This document shows, one piece after another, positions 25,292 through 33,308 of a stretch of 64,000 bases of DNA. Numbering within the stretch: the stretch's first letter is position 1; each line of letters starts with the position of its first letter. The DNA comes from Grimontia kaedaensis. GTDB lineage: Bacteria > Pseudomonadota > Gammaproteobacteria > Enterobacterales > Vibrionaceae. Under the pieces are notes generated by a model that had not been told where the DNA came from, ran no database searches, and saw only the letters and a program-made list of their open reading frames with translations. The translations under genes and the position numbers were made by a program. Location: positions 2,852,001 to 2,916,000 of the forward strand of contig NZ_CP082275.1 of the NCBI RefSeq assembly GCF_023746615.1. The letters are read 5' to 3'.

Positions 25292-26239
25292 GTGCCTGAT
25301 ATGAAGCTGTTTGCTGGTAATGCAACGCCTGTACTCGCCCAACGCATTGCGAATCGCCTATATATGTCACTAGGTGACGCTACTGTTAGTCGTTTTTCTG
25401 ACGGTGAAGTGTGTGTACAAATCAATGAAAACGTACGGGGTAGCGACGTATTCGTTATCCAGTCGACTTGTGCGCCTACCAATGACAACCTGATGGAATT
25501 GGTTGTGATGATCGACGCACTGCGTCGCGCATCAGCTGGCCGAATCACTGCAGTTATCCCTTACTTCGGCTACGCTCGCCAAGACCGCCGTGTGCGTTCT
25601 GCGCGTGTGCCAATCACTGCAAAAGTTATCGCAGACTTCCTGTCTAACGTAGGTGTTGACCGCGTTCTGACTGTTGACCTGCACGCAGAGCAAATCCAAG
25701 GCTTCTTCGACGTACCAGTAGACAACATCTTCGGTACGCCGGTACTTCTGGAAGACATGCTGGCGAAGAAACTGGAAGATCCAGTCGTTGTTTCTCCAGA
25801 CATCGGTGGCGTTGTACGTGCACGTGCAACTGCAAAACTGCTGGATGACACTGACATCGCGATCATCGACAAACGTCGCCCACGTGCGAACGTTTCTCAG
25901 GTTATGCACCTCATCGGTGACGTTGAAGGCCGTGACTGCATCATCGTTGACGACATGATCGACACCGGTGGTACTCTGTGTAAAGCAGCAGAAGCACTGA
26001 AAAACCGTGGCGCGAAGCGTGTCTTCGCTTACGCAACTCACGCAGTGTTCTCTGGCAACGCGCCTCAAAACATCAAAGAATCTGTGATTGACGAAGTGAT
26101 CGTCACTGACTCAATCCCTCTGAGCGCAGAAATGCAAGCGACCGGTAAAGTTTCACAGCTGACTCTGTCAGGCATGTTGGCTGAAGCAATCCGCCGCATC
26201 AGCAATGAAGAATCTATCTCTGCAATGTTCGATTCTTAA
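25292..26239 (+). CDS. prs: Ribose-phosphate pyrophosphokinase (PRPP synthetase)
   Basis: 315 residues when begun at GTG 25292 (MPDMKLFAGNATP), exactly the E. coli length, and the E. coli gene also uses GTG. GAGG lies 9 nt upstream. Motifs: the RQDRRVRS-type flexible loop, VDLHAEQIQGFF, and the PRPP loop CIIVDDMIDTGGTL. It makes PRPP for nucleotide, histidine and tryptophan synthesis. Synonymous codon choice here is noticeably biased, as in highly expressed genes. Confidence 0.97.
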   Translation: MPDMKLFAGNATPVLAQRIANRLYMSLGDATVSRFSDGEVCVQINENVRGSDVFVIQSTCAPTNDNLMELVVMIDALRRASAGRITAVIPYFGYARQDRRVRSARVPITAKVIADFLSNVGVDRVLTVDLHAEQIQGFFDVPVDNIFGTPVLLEDMLAKKLEDPVVVSPDIGGVVRARATAKLLDDTDIAIIDKRRPRANVSQVMHLIGDVEGRDCIIVDDMIDTGGTLCKAAEALKNRGAKRVFAYATHAVFSGNAPQNIKESVIDEVIVTDSIPLSAEMQATGKVSQLTLSGMLAEAIRRISNEESISAMFDS

Positions 26240-26260
26240 TCGCTCTCTTTTGCAGATGAA

Positions 26261-26287
26261 ACGCCTCGCTTTCGCGGGGCGTTTTTG
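26261..26287 (+). terminator. prs terminator
   Basis: ACGCCTCGC / GCGGGGCGT, a 9-bp stem with one G-U pair and a TTTC loop, followed by TTTTTG. Confidence 0.85.
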
Positions 26288-26398
26288 TATCAAAATATAA
26301 TACTTGGAGAAGGCTCGAAGAATATAGATAACTAGAAACGACACCTTGTCAGCCTTGTATAAAATCCCATTGAAGTTTACATATGGAGATGTCAAACA

Positions 26399-27208
26399 AT
26401 GATATACACAAGGAATGCGTTGGTTGCCCTACTTCCCATTTTTCTCGCTGCCTGTGGTGGCGGCGGCGGCGGAGATAACAATACCAATACTGGTACAGAT
26501 ATTGTCTCTCTGGCCCCTACCAGTAGCAGCACATATGCAACCTCTGGATATAACACCAAAGAACTCGAATTTAACTCCACCATTATCGTAGATAGCGAGA
26601 CCGGTATTGTTGTTGGCGGCTCTAAAGTCTCAAGTTACTTCAATACAAGAAACTACATGGGTCTGAATGTCGACCAAGGCGATGAGGTGACCATCAAAGC
26701 AAGCGGTGAAAACATTAACTTGATGGAAAGTTGGGACAGTTACGACGGCTACCACTATCAATACATGCTACCCAACGATGCCAGCAGTTATGAATTTAGA
26801 TTTACACGGGAAGGAACACTGGTTGCAGAAGCAACGTTAGGTTCTTTACCACATGAGATTGATGCAACTCCAACCGTCAATGGCGAAGATATTTTTATCG
26901 CTTTTTCTCGCTTGAGCGATCATAAGTATTTCAATCTAGGTGAATCTCTAGAATGTCGAGAATTCGGCAATGGCCAATATTCTGTACTTGATAACCCGGG
27001 TAAAGAAGAGGCCCTGACAGATGACTATCAAGGTTCAGTAACGGCACTGTTCAACGAAGACTTGGCAACACTGCAAACAAACTACGAGACCTGCAAGGTC
27101 GAGGTTACCCTTGCTGCTACCCCGAAAACCTTGAATCTGACAAAATCACATCGCAATATTTTCATCGAGGCTGCCAGTATCTTGTTTGTTGACGTCACAC
27201 TGTTTTAA
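26399..27208 (+). CDS. Lipoprotein of unknown function
   Basis: 269 residues. The signal peptide ends in a clear lipobox (FLAAC, Cys19) followed by six glycines and an Asn/Thr-rich tether, typical of surface lipoproteins. The rest looks beta-rich (VTIKASGENINLMESWD, YEFRFTREGTLVAEATL) and has two cysteines (ECREF, YETCKVEV) that could form a disulfide. I recognise no domain. It sits between prs and pth, where other vibrios have no such gene as far as I recall, and its codon use is more AT-rich than its neighbours, so acquisition is plausible. GGAG lies 10 nt before the ATG. Confidence 0.8.
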   Translation: MIYTRNALVALLPIFLAACGGGGGGDNNTNTGTDIVSLAPTSSSTYATSGYNTKELEFNSTIIVDSETGIVVGGSKVSSYFNTRNYMGLNVDQGDEVTIKASGENINLMESWDSYDGYHYQYMLPNDASSYEFRFTREGTLVAEATLGSLPHEIDATPTVNGEDIFIAFSRLSDHKYFNLGESLECREFGNGQYSVLDNPGKEEALTDDYQGSVTALFNEDLATLQTNYETCKVEVTLAATPKTLNLTKSHRNIFIEAASILFVDVTLF

Positions 27209-27385
27209 TGTCTCATACCTACTGTTAACCGAGCCAACTGTGTTTTGCCGATTAGTTCGACTCCCCTTGAAACCTCATCTTCGTTTGAGTAGATAACCCT
27301 CTTGGTGATAGGATAAGCCGCTTTTGGCATCGGCGGTTTACCCTTGTGCATAAAACTGTCTACACAGAATAATGAGAATCTCACC

Positions 27386-27976
27386 GTGAGCGATAAAATT
27401 CGTCTTTTAGTGGGTCTGGCAAATCCAGGGCCGGAATATGCAAAAACCCGTCATAATGCGGGTGCCTGGGTGGTTGAAGAATTAGCGCGCATTCATAACG
27501 TGTCGCTGAAAGAAGACAAAAAATACTTCGGTTTGACTGCCAGAATCAGTGTGGGTGGCGAAGACCTGCGTCTACTCGTCCCAACCACATTTATGAATCT
27601 GTCAGGCAAGTCGGTCGCTGCACTGGCGAAATTCTTCCAAATTAAACCAGAAGAGATCATGGTGGCTCATGACGAGCTGGATTTGCCACCAGGTGTTGCC
27701 AAATTTAAGAAAGGTGGCGGTCACGGTGGCCATAATGGTCTTCGCGACATCATCAGCAAAATGGGCAACAACAAAGAATTCTATCGTCTTCGTATCGGGA
27801 TCGGGCATCCTGGGCATAAAGACAAAGTGGCAGGTTTTGTGCTGACTAAAGCACCTGCCAACGAACAAAGCAAAATCGAGCAAGCCGTTGACGAAGCCGT
27901 TCGCTGCATCGACATTTTGCTGAAAGAAGATCTGGCCAAGGCGCAAAATCGCCTGCATACATTTAAGGCTCAGTAA
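27386..27976 (+). CDS. pth: Peptidyl-tRNA hydrolase
   Basis: 196 residues when begun at GTG 27386 (MSDKIRLLVGLANPG), the usual length. Catalytic His in KTRHNAGAWVV, the FMNLSG motif, VAHDELDLPPG, and KKGGGHGGHNGLRDI are intact. It releases tRNA from peptidyl-tRNA that drops off ribosomes. A longer frame from 27344 (TTG) is unlikely. Followed by ychF 51 nt later, the standard pairing. Confidence 0.95.
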   Translation: MSDKIRLLVGLANPGPEYAKTRHNAGAWVVEELARIHNVSLKEDKKYFGLTARISVGGEDLRLLVPTTFMNLSGKSVAALAKFFQIKPEEIMVAHDELDLPPGVAKFKKGGGHGGHNGLRDIISKMGNNKEFYRLRIGIGHPGHKDKVAGFVLTKAPANEQSKIEQAVDEAVRCIDILLKEDLAKAQNRLHTFKAQ

Positions 27977-28027
27977 GCGTCAGCTGACTGAGCTTTCACT
28001 GTTTATACAACGAAAGGTTACCATCTC

Positions 28028-29119
28028 ATGGGTTTTAAATGCGGTATCGTTGGTCTGCCAAATGTCGGTAAATCAACTCTGTTCAACGCTCTGACCAAAG
28101 CAGGTATTGAAGCGGCTAACTTCCCGTTCTGTACCATCGAACCAAACACTGGCGTGGTACCAGTGCCAGATCTGCGCTTGGACGCACTGGCTAAAATCGT
28201 AAACCCACAACGTATCCTGCCAACCACCATGGAATTCGTAGACATCGCAGGTCTGGTTGCAGGTGCTTCTAAAGGTGAAGGTCTGGGTAACAAGTTCCTG
28301 GCTAACATCCGTGAAACCGACGCGATTGGCCACGTTGTTCGTTGTTTTGAAAATGACAACATCATCCACGTTGCGGGTAAAGTGAACCCAGCTGACGATA
28401 TCGATGTTATCAACACCGAACTGGCACTGTCTGACATGGAAGCGTGTGAACGCGCTATCCAGCGCCAAGCGAAGAAAGCGAAAGGCGGTGACCGCGATGC
28501 GAAATTCGAAATCGCGGTACTGGAAAAGCTACTTCCAGTGTTGGAAGAAGGCAAAATGCTGCGCTCAGTTGAGCTGACCAAAGAAGAACACGCAGCGGTT
28601 GACTACCTGAACTTCCTGACCATGAAGCCAACTATGTACATCGCAAACGTGAATGATGATGGTTTCGAAAACAACCCTTACCTGGACATCGTTCGTGAGA
28701 TCGCTGAAGCAGAAGGTGCAACCGTTGTTGCAGTTTGTGCAGAAATCGAAGGCGAACTGTCTGAGCTGGACGCTGACGAAGCGGCTGTGTTCCTGGAAGA
28801 AATGGGTCTTGAAGAACCTGGTCTGAACCGCGTGATCCGCGCAGGTTACGATCTACTGACGCTACAAACCTACTTCACCGCTGGCGTGAAAGAAGTACGC
28901 GCTTGGACTATTCCTGTCGGTGCAACTGCGCCACAAGCTGCGGGTAAGATCCACACTGACTTCGAAAAAGGCTTTATCCGTGCAGAAATCATCGGTTACG
29001 ACGATTACATCGAAAACAACGGTGAAGCTGGCGCGAAAGTAGCGGGTAAATGGCGCTTGGAAGGTAAAGATTACATCGTTAAAGACGGCGATGTTATCCA
29101 CTTCCGCTTTAACGTGTAA
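28028..29119 (+). CDS. ychF: Redox-regulated ATPase YchF
   Basis: 363 residues of the Obg-HflX family. P-loop GLPNVGKSTLF (about 8-18), switch regions DIAGLVAGASKGEGLGN, the NVNDDG motif in place of the GTPase NKxD (hence ATP preference), a coiled-coil insertion, and a C-terminal TGS domain. It binds ribosomes and affects oxidative-stress responses. Codon use resembles that of highly expressed genes. Confidence 0.97.
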   Translation: MGFKCGIVGLPNVGKSTLFNALTKAGIEAANFPFCTIEPNTGVVPVPDLRLDALAKIVNPQRILPTTMEFVDIAGLVAGASKGEGLGNKFLANIRETDAIGHVVRCFENDNIIHVAGKVNPADDIDVINTELALSDMEACERAIQRQAKKAKGGDRDAKFEIAVLEKLLPVLEEGKMLRSVELTKEEHAAVDYLNFLTMKPTMYIANVNDDGFENNPYLDIVREIAEAEGATVVAVCAEIEGELSELDADEAAVFLEEMGLEEPGLNRVIRAGYDLLTLQTYFTAGVKEVRAWTIPVGATAPQAAGKIHTDFEKGFIRAEIIGYDDYIENNGEAGAKVAGKWRLEGKDYIVKDGDVIHFRFNV

Positions 29120-29141
29120 TTAGAAACACAATCTCCTATTG

Positions 29142-29168
29142 AAAAAGCTGGCTTCTGCCAGCTTTTTT
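29142..29168 (+). terminator. ychF terminator
   Basis: AAAAAGCTGGC / GCCAGCTTTTTT, 11 bp with a four-base TTCT loop and a T-tract. Confidence 0.9.
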
Positions 29169-29284
29169 ATTTTCCGAAGTTAAGGACTTGCAACGCTTTC
29201 AAGCTTGAGTTGTTAGAATTTCAACCTTCCTGCTCACTTTCACACCGAACTCACCAAATGGGTAAAAAAAGCCAAGAAAAAAGG

Positions 29285-29313
29285 TTGACGTTGTCAGCCC
29301 TTCTTCGCATAAT
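29285..29313 (+). promoter_or_regulatory. Promoter of the seven-gene tRNA operon
   Basis: -35 TTGACG and -10 CATAAT are spaced by exactly 17 bp, and the -10 is followed by GCGCCCC, the GC-rich discriminator typical of stringently controlled stable-RNA promoters. The first tRNA starts 40 nt downstream. Confidence 0.9.
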
Positions 29314-29352
29314 GCGCCCCGCACTCAGGGGGAGACCCCAGAAAGTAAAGAT

Positions 29353-29429
29353 GGCTACGTAGCTCAGTTGGTTAGAGCACATCACTCATAATGATGGGGT
29401 CACAGGTTCGAATCCCGTCGTAGCCACCA
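29353..29429 (+). tRNA. tRNA-Met (CAU), elongator, copy 1
   Basis: 77 nt with acceptor GGCTACG/CGTAGCC, anticodon loop CTCATAA and encoded CCA. It looks the same as the E. coli elongator methionine tRNA as I recall it. First gene of the operon. Confidence 0.97.
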
Positions 29430-29450
29430 CCTTCTTTTCAGTGCAAATAT

Positions 29451-29537
29451 GCGATGGTGGCGGAATTGGTAGACGCGCTAGCTTCAGGTGTTAGTGTCCT
29501 TACGGACGTGAGAGTTCAAGTCTCTCCCTTCGCACCA
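29451..29537 (+). tRNA. tRNA-Leu (CAG), copy 1
   Basis: 87 nt with a long variable arm (GTGTCCTTACGGACG), anticodon loop TTCAGGT and encoded CCA. Confidence 0.97.
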
Positions 29538-29563
29538 AATCTTTGCTAAGGCAGAGTAACTGT

Positions 29564-29638
29564 TGGGGTATCGCCAAGCGGTAAGGCAGCGGCTTTTGAT
29601 GCCGCCATTCCCTGGTTCGAATCCAGGTACCCCAGCCA
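29564..29638 (+). tRNA. tRNA-Gln (UUG), copy 1
   Basis: 75 nt, acceptor TGGGGTA/TACCCCA, anticodon loop TTTTGAT, encoded CCA. Confidence 0.97.
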
Positions 29639-29649
29639 TATTTCAGGTT

Positions 29650-29726
29650 GGCTACGTAGCTCAGTTGGTTAGAGCACATCACTCATAATGATGGGGTCAC
29701 AGGTTCGAATCCCGTCGTAGCCACCA
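29650..29726 (+). tRNA. tRNA-Met (CAU), copy 2
   Basis: Same 77-nt sequence as the copy at 29353, 11 nt after tRNA-Gln. Confidence 0.97.
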
Positions 29727-29817
29727 CTAATATTGAAGGTCTTGAGACTTTCAGCCAGATAAGAGAAACTACCGATTCTCAGAAAGCGAAGGCTTTCAGT
29801 CTGGGAAAACAAAATTT

Positions 29818-29904
29818 GCGATGGTGGCGGAATTGGTAGACGCGCTAGCTTCAGGTGTTAGTGTCCTTACGGACGTGAGAGTTCAAGTCTCTCCCTTCGC
29901 ACCA
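29818..29904 (+). tRNA. tRNA-Leu (CAG), copy 2
   Basis: Same 87-nt sequence as at 29451. The preceding 91-nt spacer is the longest in the operon and contains a short hairpin (GAAAGCG...). Confidence 0.97.
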
Positions 29905-29960
29905 AATACCTTGCTCGAAAGAGAGTCAGACAAGGCTAAAAACTGACAACAATTCGGATT

Positions 29961-30047
29961 GCGATGGTGGCGGAATTGGTAGACGCGCTAGCTTCAGGTG
30001 TTAGTGTCCTTACGGACGTGAGAGTTCAAGTCTCTCCCTTCGCACCA
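29961..30047 (+). tRNA. tRNA-Leu (CAG), copy 3
   Basis: Same 87-nt sequence as at 29451 and 29818, so copies 2 and 3 are adjacent. Confidence 0.97.
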
Positions 30048-30075
30048 AACCTTTGCTGAAAAGCATAAAAACAAT

Positions 30076-30150
30076 TGGGGTATCGCCAAGCGGTAAGGCA
30101 GCGGCTTTTGATGCCGCCATTCCCTGGTTCGAATCCAGGTACCCCAGCCA
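30076..30150 (+). tRNA. tRNA-Gln (UUG), copy 2
   Basis: Same 75-nt sequence as at 29564; last gene of the operon. Confidence 0.97.
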
Positions 30151-30155
30151 TATTT

Positions 30156-30180
30156 AAAAGCTCGCTTCTAGCGGGCTTTT
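30156..30180 (+). terminator. tRNA-operon terminator
   Basis: AAAAGCTCGC / GCGGGCTTTT, a 10-bp stem (one G-U) with a TTCTA loop, immediately after the last tRNA. Confidence 0.85.
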
Positions 30181-30281
30181 CTCGTTTTTAAACCTTAAGA
30201 ATTTCTCCCCAAACCTTACGTGGTTGAAAGCCGCTGCAATCCCTGTACGCTTGAAGTATTCGGAACAAGGAATTAGCAGTC

Positions 30282-31754
30282 ATGGCGTCGTTCGAAAATC
30301 CTATCAAGCATCAAGTCTATCTTTCATTACCGGAAGACATGTATTCCCCCCTCGCGCCACGCCGCGTGGAGTCGCCTTCTCTTTTAGCCCTTAACAAAGC
30401 GTTACTTGATGAATATGGCTTGTCGAGCAACTGGTTTGAGGATGCCAAAGGCATTCACTTTCTTGCAGGCAATGGCGACTATGACGATGAAAGCCCTGTT
30501 ACGATGGCTTATGCGGGTCACCAATTTGGGCACTACTCGCCACTGCTTGGGGACGGCCGCGCGCATATGCTCGGGCAACTTCAAAACGCAGAAGGCGAAT
30601 ACGTTGATGTACAACTGAAAGGTTCCGGCAGAACCCCTTACTCGCGAGGTGGAGATGGAAGAGCAACAGTTGGCGCTGTAGTACGCGAATACCTCATCAG
30701 CGAAGCCATGGCAGGGCTTGGTATACCAACCACCCGCACCCTTGCCATTCTGGGTACTGGCGAATCCGTGATGCGCGATTACCAAATGGTGCCGGGCGGT
30801 ATTCAGGTTCGCACAGGTACCAGTCACATTCGCGTAGGCTCTTTTCAATATGCTTATGCCACGATGGGTAAAGATGGCGTCCAAGCGCTTGCCGATCACC
30901 TTATCGAACATCACTTCGCGGAAGTGGCCAGTCGTGAAGATAAATACCCAGCCTTACTTGAAGCCGTTGCCGTTCGGCAAGCACAGCTGATTTCTCAATG
31001 GATGCTGGTTGGTTTTATCCATGGCGTCATGAACACCGACAATATGTCTTTGGTTGGCGAAACCATCGACTTTGGTCCTTGTGCCTTTATGGATGAATTC
31101 AAAGCCAAGAAAGTATTCAGCTCAATTGATCGCGATGGCCGATACGCTTGGGATCAGCAAGCCAATATCGGCTACTGGAACCTGTCACGCTTTGCCGAAA
31201 CTTTATTGCCGCTGTTTGCTGACGACTCGGATGAGGCGGTGAAGATTGCGGAAGACAAACTTCAGACCTATATCGTCACCTTCCAGGAGCTGTTCCAAAA
31301 AGGATTAATGGCTAAGCTCGCGATCACCGCCAATTCAAAAGAGGCTGATGCCTTTGTTAATCAAGCACTGCCAACGCTGGAATCCGAGCGCATAGACTTC
31401 ACACTGTTCTTTGATGCGCTGACACGTGTTGCCAATGGAGAGGAAGAAACTGAACTGCTTTCCCTGTTCGATAATCAGGAAAAAGGTCAGGTTTGGATAA
31501 GTGAATGGAATTCACTTAAAGATGATAGTGAATCAGCACTAAAGGCAATGCGAGAAGCCAACCCTGCATTAATTGCCCGAAACCATCAGGTGGAAAAAGC
31601 GATTGAAGGTGCAATGGAAAGGAACGACTTTGCGCTATTCCACCGATTGTCAGAAGCACTGAAAACACCCTACACCGTCAGCGAAGAAAACCGTGATTTA
31701 CAAACGCCACCAGCACCGGAAGAACGTGTACTAAGGACTTTCTGCGGCACATAG
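30282..31754 (+). CDS. selO: Protein adenylyltransferase SelO (YdiU)
   Basis: 490 residues of the pseudokinase-fold AMPylase family. Blocks: YAGHQFGHYSPLLGDGRAHMLG, LKGSGRTPYSRGGDGRATVG (nucleotide loop), LTGES-like LGTGESVMRD, GFIHGVMNTDNMSL (catalytic-loop region) and TIDFGPCAFMD. It transfers AMP to protein Ser/Thr/Tyr and is linked to oxidative-stress response. The C-terminus TFCGT has a cysteine three residues from the end, where eukaryotic SelO carries selenocysteine. AAGGA precedes the ATG. Confidence 0.95.
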   Translation: MASFENPIKHQVYLSLPEDMYSPLAPRRVESPSLLALNKALLDEYGLSSNWFEDAKGIHFLAGNGDYDDESPVTMAYAGHQFGHYSPLLGDGRAHMLGQLQNAEGEYVDVQLKGSGRTPYSRGGDGRATVGAVVREYLISEAMAGLGIPTTRTLAILGTGESVMRDYQMVPGGIQVRTGTSHIRVGSFQYAYATMGKDGVQALADHLIEHHFAEVASREDKYPALLEAVAVRQAQLISQWMLVGFIHGVMNTDNMSLVGETIDFGPCAFMDEFKAKKVFSSIDRDGRYAWDQQANIGYWNLSRFAETLLPLFADDSDEAVKIAEDKLQTYIVTFQELFQKGLMAKLAITANSKEADAFVNQALPTLESERIDFTLFFDALTRVANGEEETELLSLFDNQEKGQVWISEWNSLKDDSESALKAMREANPALIARNHQVEKAIEGAMERNDFALFHRLSEALKTPYTVSEENRDLQTPPAPEERVLRTFCGT

Positions 31755-31788
31755 TCTTAGCTCAACAAGTAGATTTAGCGACATGACT

Positions 31789-31812
31789 GACGCTGGACGC
31801 TAGACGCTAGAT
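31789..31812. repeat. 7-bp tandem repeat between selO and ubiF
   Basis: Three head-to-tail units GACGCTG, GACGCTA, GACGCTA followed by a partial GAT, just before the shared stem-loop. Confidence 0.7.
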
Positions 31813-31813
31813 A

Positions 31814-31845
31814 AATGGCGATAGACAAGACAGTTTATCGCCATT
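31814..31845. terminator. Stem-loop between convergent selO and ubiF
   Basis: AATGGCGATA / TATCGCCATT form a perfect 10-bp stem with a 12-nt loop. No long T-tract on either side, but the position fits a shared 3' end. Confidence 0.6.
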
Positions 31846-31853
31846 CAGGTAAT

Positions 31854-33014
31854 TCAAAGGCCCATAGCGTACTTGAGAACCTGTTGCTTAACCGGCCCAC
31901 TGTTTTCTGCCAGCTTCAAACCCACATTGCGAAGTAGTTTAAGCGGCGCTATTTCGTTGCTGAACCCACCATAGAACACATCCATACCGGTTTGCATGAT
32001 GAGGTTATCCGGTTTACGTTTGCGCTCGTAACCTGCCAATACGTCTTCATTCAGCCACTCTACACCTGCATCGGCGACTACATCCAGTAAAGCATCCACG
32101 TCTTTAAAGCCGAGGTTTACACCCTGCCCTGCGAGCGGATTGATAGTGTGGGCAGCGTCTCCCAATATCACCACATTCTTGTTGAAGTAGCGCTGGGCAT
32201 GCCGACGCGTTAATGGAAAAGCGCCTTGTTGGATGACTTCAATATCACCCAGCTCTTGCGGGAAGTGCGCAAGGATCTCTTCCCTTAACGCCTCTGGAGA
32301 CATGGTACACAAAGCTTTTATTCGTGATGGATTGTCATACCACACCAGTGAGCCTTGATGCCCGGGCAGCGGCAGGAAAGACCTTGGACCATCCGGGGTG
32401 AACCATTGCCAGGTAATATCTTGCTGTGGCAGCTCAGTTTTAACATTCACCAACATACAATGCTGACGGTAATCCCATGCAGTTACACCAATTTTGGCGT
32501 AATCACGTACACGGGAATTCGCCCCATCCGCACCGACCAGCCAACGGCCATGAAGCAAAGTGCCGTCTTCCAATTCAACGACGTGCCCTTCGGAGTCGGC
32601 AAGCATAGCGACAATATTGCCCGGGCAAAGTACTTCCAGATTCTCTTGCGCCAAGCAAGCATTCCAAAGCGCGAGTTGCAGGATACGGTTTTCCACAATG
32701 AAACCGAGCTCTGCTAAATCCATGCTATCTGCACTGAAGCGGATACGGCACTCAGGATGCTCCCAGGTTTCCAGACGTCGATAGGGGCAAAGACGCATGT
32801 CCAGCACGTCATCCCAAACTTTTAGGGATTTGAGCAAAGAGACAGAGGCAGGAGAAATCGCAGACACACGGAGATCCATCGGCTGCTCAGGAGAAAAGGC
32901 TTTTGGCTCGCTTCGCTCAACCATGGCCACACGTTTACCCTGCTTAGCAAGGCCCAATGCCGTGGCAGCACCGACCATGCCACCGCCAACGACGATAATA
33001 TCGAATTGTTTCAT
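31854..33014 (-). CDS. ubiF: 3-demethoxyubiquinol 3-hydroxylase UbiF
   Basis: 386 residues, a flavoprotein of the UbiH/UbiF/VisC family. It has the N-terminal dinucleotide motif VVGGGMVGAATALGLA, the GADGANSRVRD motif (mid-protein) and GDAAHTINPLAGQGVNLGFKD (second FAD contact). It performs a ring hydroxylation in aerobic ubiquinone synthesis. UbiH and UbiI are close paralogues; the divergent position next to miaB, as in E. coli, supports UbiF. Confidence 0.9.
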   Translation of the reverse strand: MKQFDIIVVGGGMVGAATALGLAKQGKRVAMVERSEPKAFSPEQPMDLRVSAISPASVSLLKSLKVWDDVLDMRLCPYRRLETWEHPECRIRFSADSMDLAELGFIVENRILQLALWNACLAQENLEVLCPGNIVAMLADSEGHVVELEDGTLLHGRWLVGADGANSRVRDYAKIGVTAWDYRQHCMLVNVKTELPQQDITWQWFTPDGPRSFLPLPGHQGSLVWYDNPSRIKALCTMSPEALREEILAHFPQELGDIEVIQQGAFPLTRRHAQRYFNKNVVILGDAAHTINPLAGQGVNLGFKDVDALLDVVADAGVEWLNEDVLAGYERKRKPDNLIMQTGMDVFYGGFSNEIAPLKLLRNVGLKLAENSGPVKQQVLKYAMGL

Positions 33015-33126
33015 AACACAATCTCTAAAATTCCTGCGCCCATTCTAGCGCCACCTCACTTAAATGCGACTCCTGCAGGCGCCGCTCATCCCTAAATCCA
33101 CTAAAAAATTTGGGGAGAACGTGATC

Positions 33127-33155
33127 TGGTCACAGATTGACTAAAGCAGTACAAT
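33127..33155 (+). promoter_or_regulatory. Candidate promoter of miaB
   Basis: TGGTCA (-35-like) and TACAAT (-10) are 17 bp apart. The following 150-nt leader contains a 16-codon frame at 33213-33263 (MIFGWDFRGEQPAMIK) and a 7-codon frame at 33293-33316 (MSNELHG) that overlaps the miaB start; neither has a strong ribosome-binding site. Confidence 0.5.
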
Positions 33156-33308
33156 ACGCGGCTTATCAACGGTTGGGGCTATTTTTCGTTGCCTCAAGCC
33201 GAACAAAGAACCATGATTTTCGGTTGGGATTTCCGCGGCGAACAGCCAGCGATGATTAAGTGATTCCCAGCCGGAACACGTAAAACATCAACATGAGCAA
33301 TGAGTTAC

